Origin: an uncultured Pelagibacteraceae bacterium
GTDB taxonomy: Bacteria; Pseudomonadota; Alphaproteobacteria; Pelagibacterales; Pelagibacteraceae
Direction: 5' to 3'
Length of the DNA: 45,171 nt
Assembly (NCBI GenBank): GCA_905616445.1
Contig: CAJQSV010000013.1
Location: 1 to 45,171, forward strand
The translations under genes and the position numbers were made by a program. The notes beneath the pieces were generated by a model, which was given only the letters and a program-made list of their open reading frames with translations, ran no database searches and had not been told where the DNA came from. Shown here one piece after another: positions 43,222 to 45,171 of this stretch (position 1 is its first letter; each line of letters starts with the position of its first letter).

Positions 43222-44225
43222 ATTAAACTAGCTATTTGAATAGCTGTCTCACACATTCGATTAGAAAAACCCCATTCGTTATCATACCAAGATAACACTC
43301 TACTGAATTTATTTTTAATTACTTGTGTTTGAGTTGTGTCAAAAATTGAACTGTGCGGATTATGGTTAAAATCTTTTGAAACTAAAAGTTTATTATTTAT
43401 ACCAAGTATACCTTTTAATTCATTTGTTTTTGAAGCAGCAATCATTGCGTTATTAATGTCATCAGCACTAACATCTTTCTTTGTAACTACAGTAAAATCT
43501 ATTAAGGAAACATTAGAAGTCGGTACTCTTATTGCTGTACCATCTAATTTACCATTAAGACTAGGTAAAACCAAACTCATTGCTTTTGCGGCGCCTGTTG
43601 AAGTAGGTATCATTGAATCAGCAGATGCCCTTGCTCTTCTTAAATCTTTATGAAGCGTATCTAACAATTTTTGGTCTCCTGTGTAACTATGAATAGTTGT
43701 CATATACCCATATTCAATACCAAAACTTTTATCTAAAACCATAGCGACAGGTGCTAAACAATTTGTTGTACAAGATCCATTTGAAATAACATTATGTTCT
43801 TTTTTAAGCTCAGAACTATTAACGCCTTGTACTACAGTAAAATCTACTTCTTTAGCGGGTGCTGAAATGACTACTTTTTTTGCACCAGCTTTAATATGTT
43901 TATTAGCTGAAGCTTTATCTAAAAACAAACCAGTGCACTCTAATACAACGTCTACCCCTAATTTACCCCAAGTTAGATTTGCAGGATCTCTTTCAGCAAA
44001 AACTTTTATATCTTGATTTAATACTTTAAATCCACTCTTAGATGTTTCAACATCGTAAGGTAATGTTCCGTGAGTACTATCGTATTTAACCAGATGTGCG
44101 TTAGCTTCGATTGAGCCTAGATCGTTAATAGCAAGAATCTGTATTTTATCTTTGTAGTTTTCTAGAAGCGCTCTTAAAACAAGCCTTCCAATTCTTCCAA
44201 ATCCATTAATTCCTATCTTAATCAT
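43218..44225 (-). CDS. gap: glyceraldehyde-3-phosphate dehydrogenase
   Basis: Oxidises glyceraldehyde-3-phosphate to 1,3-bisphosphoglycerate with NAD. 335 residues with NGFGRIGR (7-14), the NAD-selecting acidic residue D35 in AINDLG, catalytic C152 in SNGSCTTNCLAP and H179 in TTIHSYTGDQ. RRARASADSMIPTSTGAA is the phosphate-binding loop and SWYDNEWGFSNRM is the C-terminal signature. It converges on pyk with a 4-base overlap (both stops share TTAA) and diverges from gmd across 64 bp. Confidence 0.96.
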   Translation of the reverse strand: MIKIGINGFGRIGRLVLRALLENYKDKIQILAINDLGSIEANAHLVKYDSTHGTLPYDVETSKSGFKVLNQDIKVFAERDPANLTWGKLGVDVVLECTGLFLDKASANKHIKAGAKKVVISAPAKEVDFTVVQGVNSSELKKEHNVISNGSCTTNCLAPVAMVLDKSFGIEYGYMTTIHSYTGDQKLLDTLHKDLRRARASADSMIPTSTGAAKAMSLVLPSLNGKLDGTAIRVPTSNVSLIDFTVVTKKDVSADDINNAMIAASKTNELKGILGINNKLLVSKDFNHNPHSSIFDTTQTQVIKNKFSRVLSWYDNEWGFSNRMCETAIQIASLI

Positions 44226-44289
44226 AAATACTTTTTATTATTTTATTTGATTGTTGTAGATATAGTTATTTTAGATTATTCAATAGATC

Positions 44290-45171
44290 ATGACAAACAA
44301 AAAACAAAAAATAGCACTAATAACTGGAGTAACTGGGCAAGATGGTTCTTTATTGGCTGATTTTTTATTAAAAAAAAACTATAAAGTTATAGGGGTAAAA
44401 AGAAGATCTTCTACTTTTAACACGCTAAGAATAGAGCATTTATACAATGACTTTCAGAAAGCAACAAATTTTGTTCCTTATTATGGGGACATGACGGACT
44501 CTACAAATTTAATCAGAATAATAAAAGAAACTAAACCTGATGAAATTTATAATCTTGCAGCTCAATCACATGTCCATACAAGTTTTGAAACACCTGAGTA
44601 TACAGCCAATGCAGATGCAATTGGAGCTTTAAGGCTTTTAGAGGCAATAAGAATTTTAGATCTTACAAAAAAAGTAAAATTTTATCAAGCGTCCACATCT
44701 GAAATGTTTGGTAATGGCAGTAAGATTCAAAACGAAAAAACTCCTTTCAAACCAGTTAGTCCATACGGTGTATCAAAGCTTTTTGCATATTGGATGACTG
44801 TATCTTATAGGGAGTCTTACAAAATGTTTGCTTGTAATGGAATTTTATTTAATCATGAAGGGCCAAAGAGAGGAGAAACTTTCGTTACAAGAAAAATAAG
44901 TAGAGCTGTAGCAGAGATTTCTAAAAAAAAAAGAGAAACTCTTTATTTGGGTAATTTAGATGCAAAACGTGACTGGGGTTATGCAAAAGATTATGTTGAG
45001 TCAATGTGGTTAATGCTTCAAAAAAATAAACCGGATGATTACGTTGTAGCAACAGGCATCACTAGAAGCGTTAGAGAATTTGTTGAAGAGGCCTTTAAGT
45101 GTGTAAATATTAAAATTGCATGGAAAGGAAAAAAAGACAAGGAAATTGGTTATAATAAAAAAACAAAAGAT
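44290..45171 (+). CDS. gmd: GDP-mannose 4,6-dehydratase, C-terminus cut off by window edge
   Basis: Converts GDP-mannose to GDP-4-keto-6-deoxymannose, the entry to GDP-fucose, GDP-rhamnose and GDP-perosamine for surface glycans. 294 codons are present (the full enzyme is about 340-370). ATG at 44290, then the Rossmann motif [17 protein letters not shown]. The catalytic residues are in STSEMFG (with T/S and E) and [13 protein letters not shown] (Y, K). [16 protein letters not shown] and [14 protein letters not shown] are diagnostic for Gmd. The frame is open to the last base. It uses the product of the manC gene at 1826-3031, 41 kb away. Confidence 0.95.
   Translation, partial: MTNKKQKIALITGVTGQDGSLLADFLLKKNYKVIGVKRRSSTFNTLRIEHLYNDFQKATNFVPYYGDMTDSTNLIRIIKETKPDEIYNLAAQSHVHTSFETPEYTANADAIGALRLLEAIRILDLTKKVKFYQASTSEMFGNGSKIQNEKTPFKPVSPYGVSKLFAYWMTVSYRESYKMFACNGILFNHEGPKRGETFVTRKISRAVAEISKKKRETLYLGNLDAKRDWGYAKDYVESMWLMLQKNKPDDYVVATGITRSVREFVEEAFKCVNIKIAWKGKKDKEIGYNKKTKD

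Overview
This is a low-GC (I estimate about 30%), extremely gene-dense piece of a bacterial chromosome. The likely source is a free-living marine alphaproteobacterium of the SAR11 (Pelagibacterales) type. The support is tiny or zero intergenic gaps, many convergent genes whose stop codons overlap, heavy A/T codon use, small versions of common enzymes, and a large share of periplasmic-binding-protein transporters (AapJQMP, TAXI-TRAP, Fe(III) ABC). I see no insertion sequence, phage gene, CRISPR array, rRNA or long repeat. The assignment rests on gene content and style, not on a database comparison.

Layout. 1-7.4 kb: dgt (cut by the window edge) diverges from erpA-xthA; then, on the minus strand, valS, ilvD and a compact mannose-1-phosphate guanylyltransferase read as one tight operon. 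7.4-9.6 kb: an MFS transporter, a tRNA-Cys/tRNA-Asn pair and an XRE regulator. 9.7-15.8 kb: a secreted protein of unknown function facing a cysteine synthase across 12 bp, then the complete general amino-acid ABC transporter aapJQMP. 15.9-20.9 kb: zapE, an unknown coiled-coil membrane protein, acetoacetyl-CoA synthetase and an acetyl-CoA acetyltransferase (a short ketone/acetoacetate module). 20.9-25.8 kb: a TAXI-type TRAP transporter (fused permease plus binding protein), an aminotransferase and tRNA-Arg.

25.9-29.9 kb: an Fe(III) ABC uptake operon (binding protein, possible 60-residue protein, fused permease, ATPase) behind a promoter overlapped by a run of three interleaved Fur-type operators. 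30.0-34.4 kb: a coiled-coil protein of unknown function, galE, a thymidylate-kinase-like protein and an MsbA-type ABC exporter, probably a cell-surface glycan module. 34.5-37.4 kb: a drug/metabolite exporter, a phytanoyl-CoA-dioxygenase-family enzyme and a ketopantoate-reductase-family enzyme. 37.5-40.0 kb: a Gfo/Idh/MocA dehydrogenase, a bacterial DUF1907 protein resembling the human ester hydrolase C11orf54, and a small winged-helix-like regulator. 40.0-41.8 kb: an MhpD-like hydratase divergent from a Fur-family (Zur-like) regulator whose own promoter carries a perfect 18-bp palindrome, followed by a small His-containing membrane protein. 41.8-45.2 kb: pyruvate kinase and GAPDH convergent with overlapping stops, then gmd (cut by the window edge).

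The best leads for something new are the Zur-like regulon unit (possible leaderless zur plus an unrecognised membrane protein with an intramembrane HxxxD), the Fur operator run with its small ORF and long hairpin, and the DUF1907 gene. I found no convincing novel multi-gene system beyond these.
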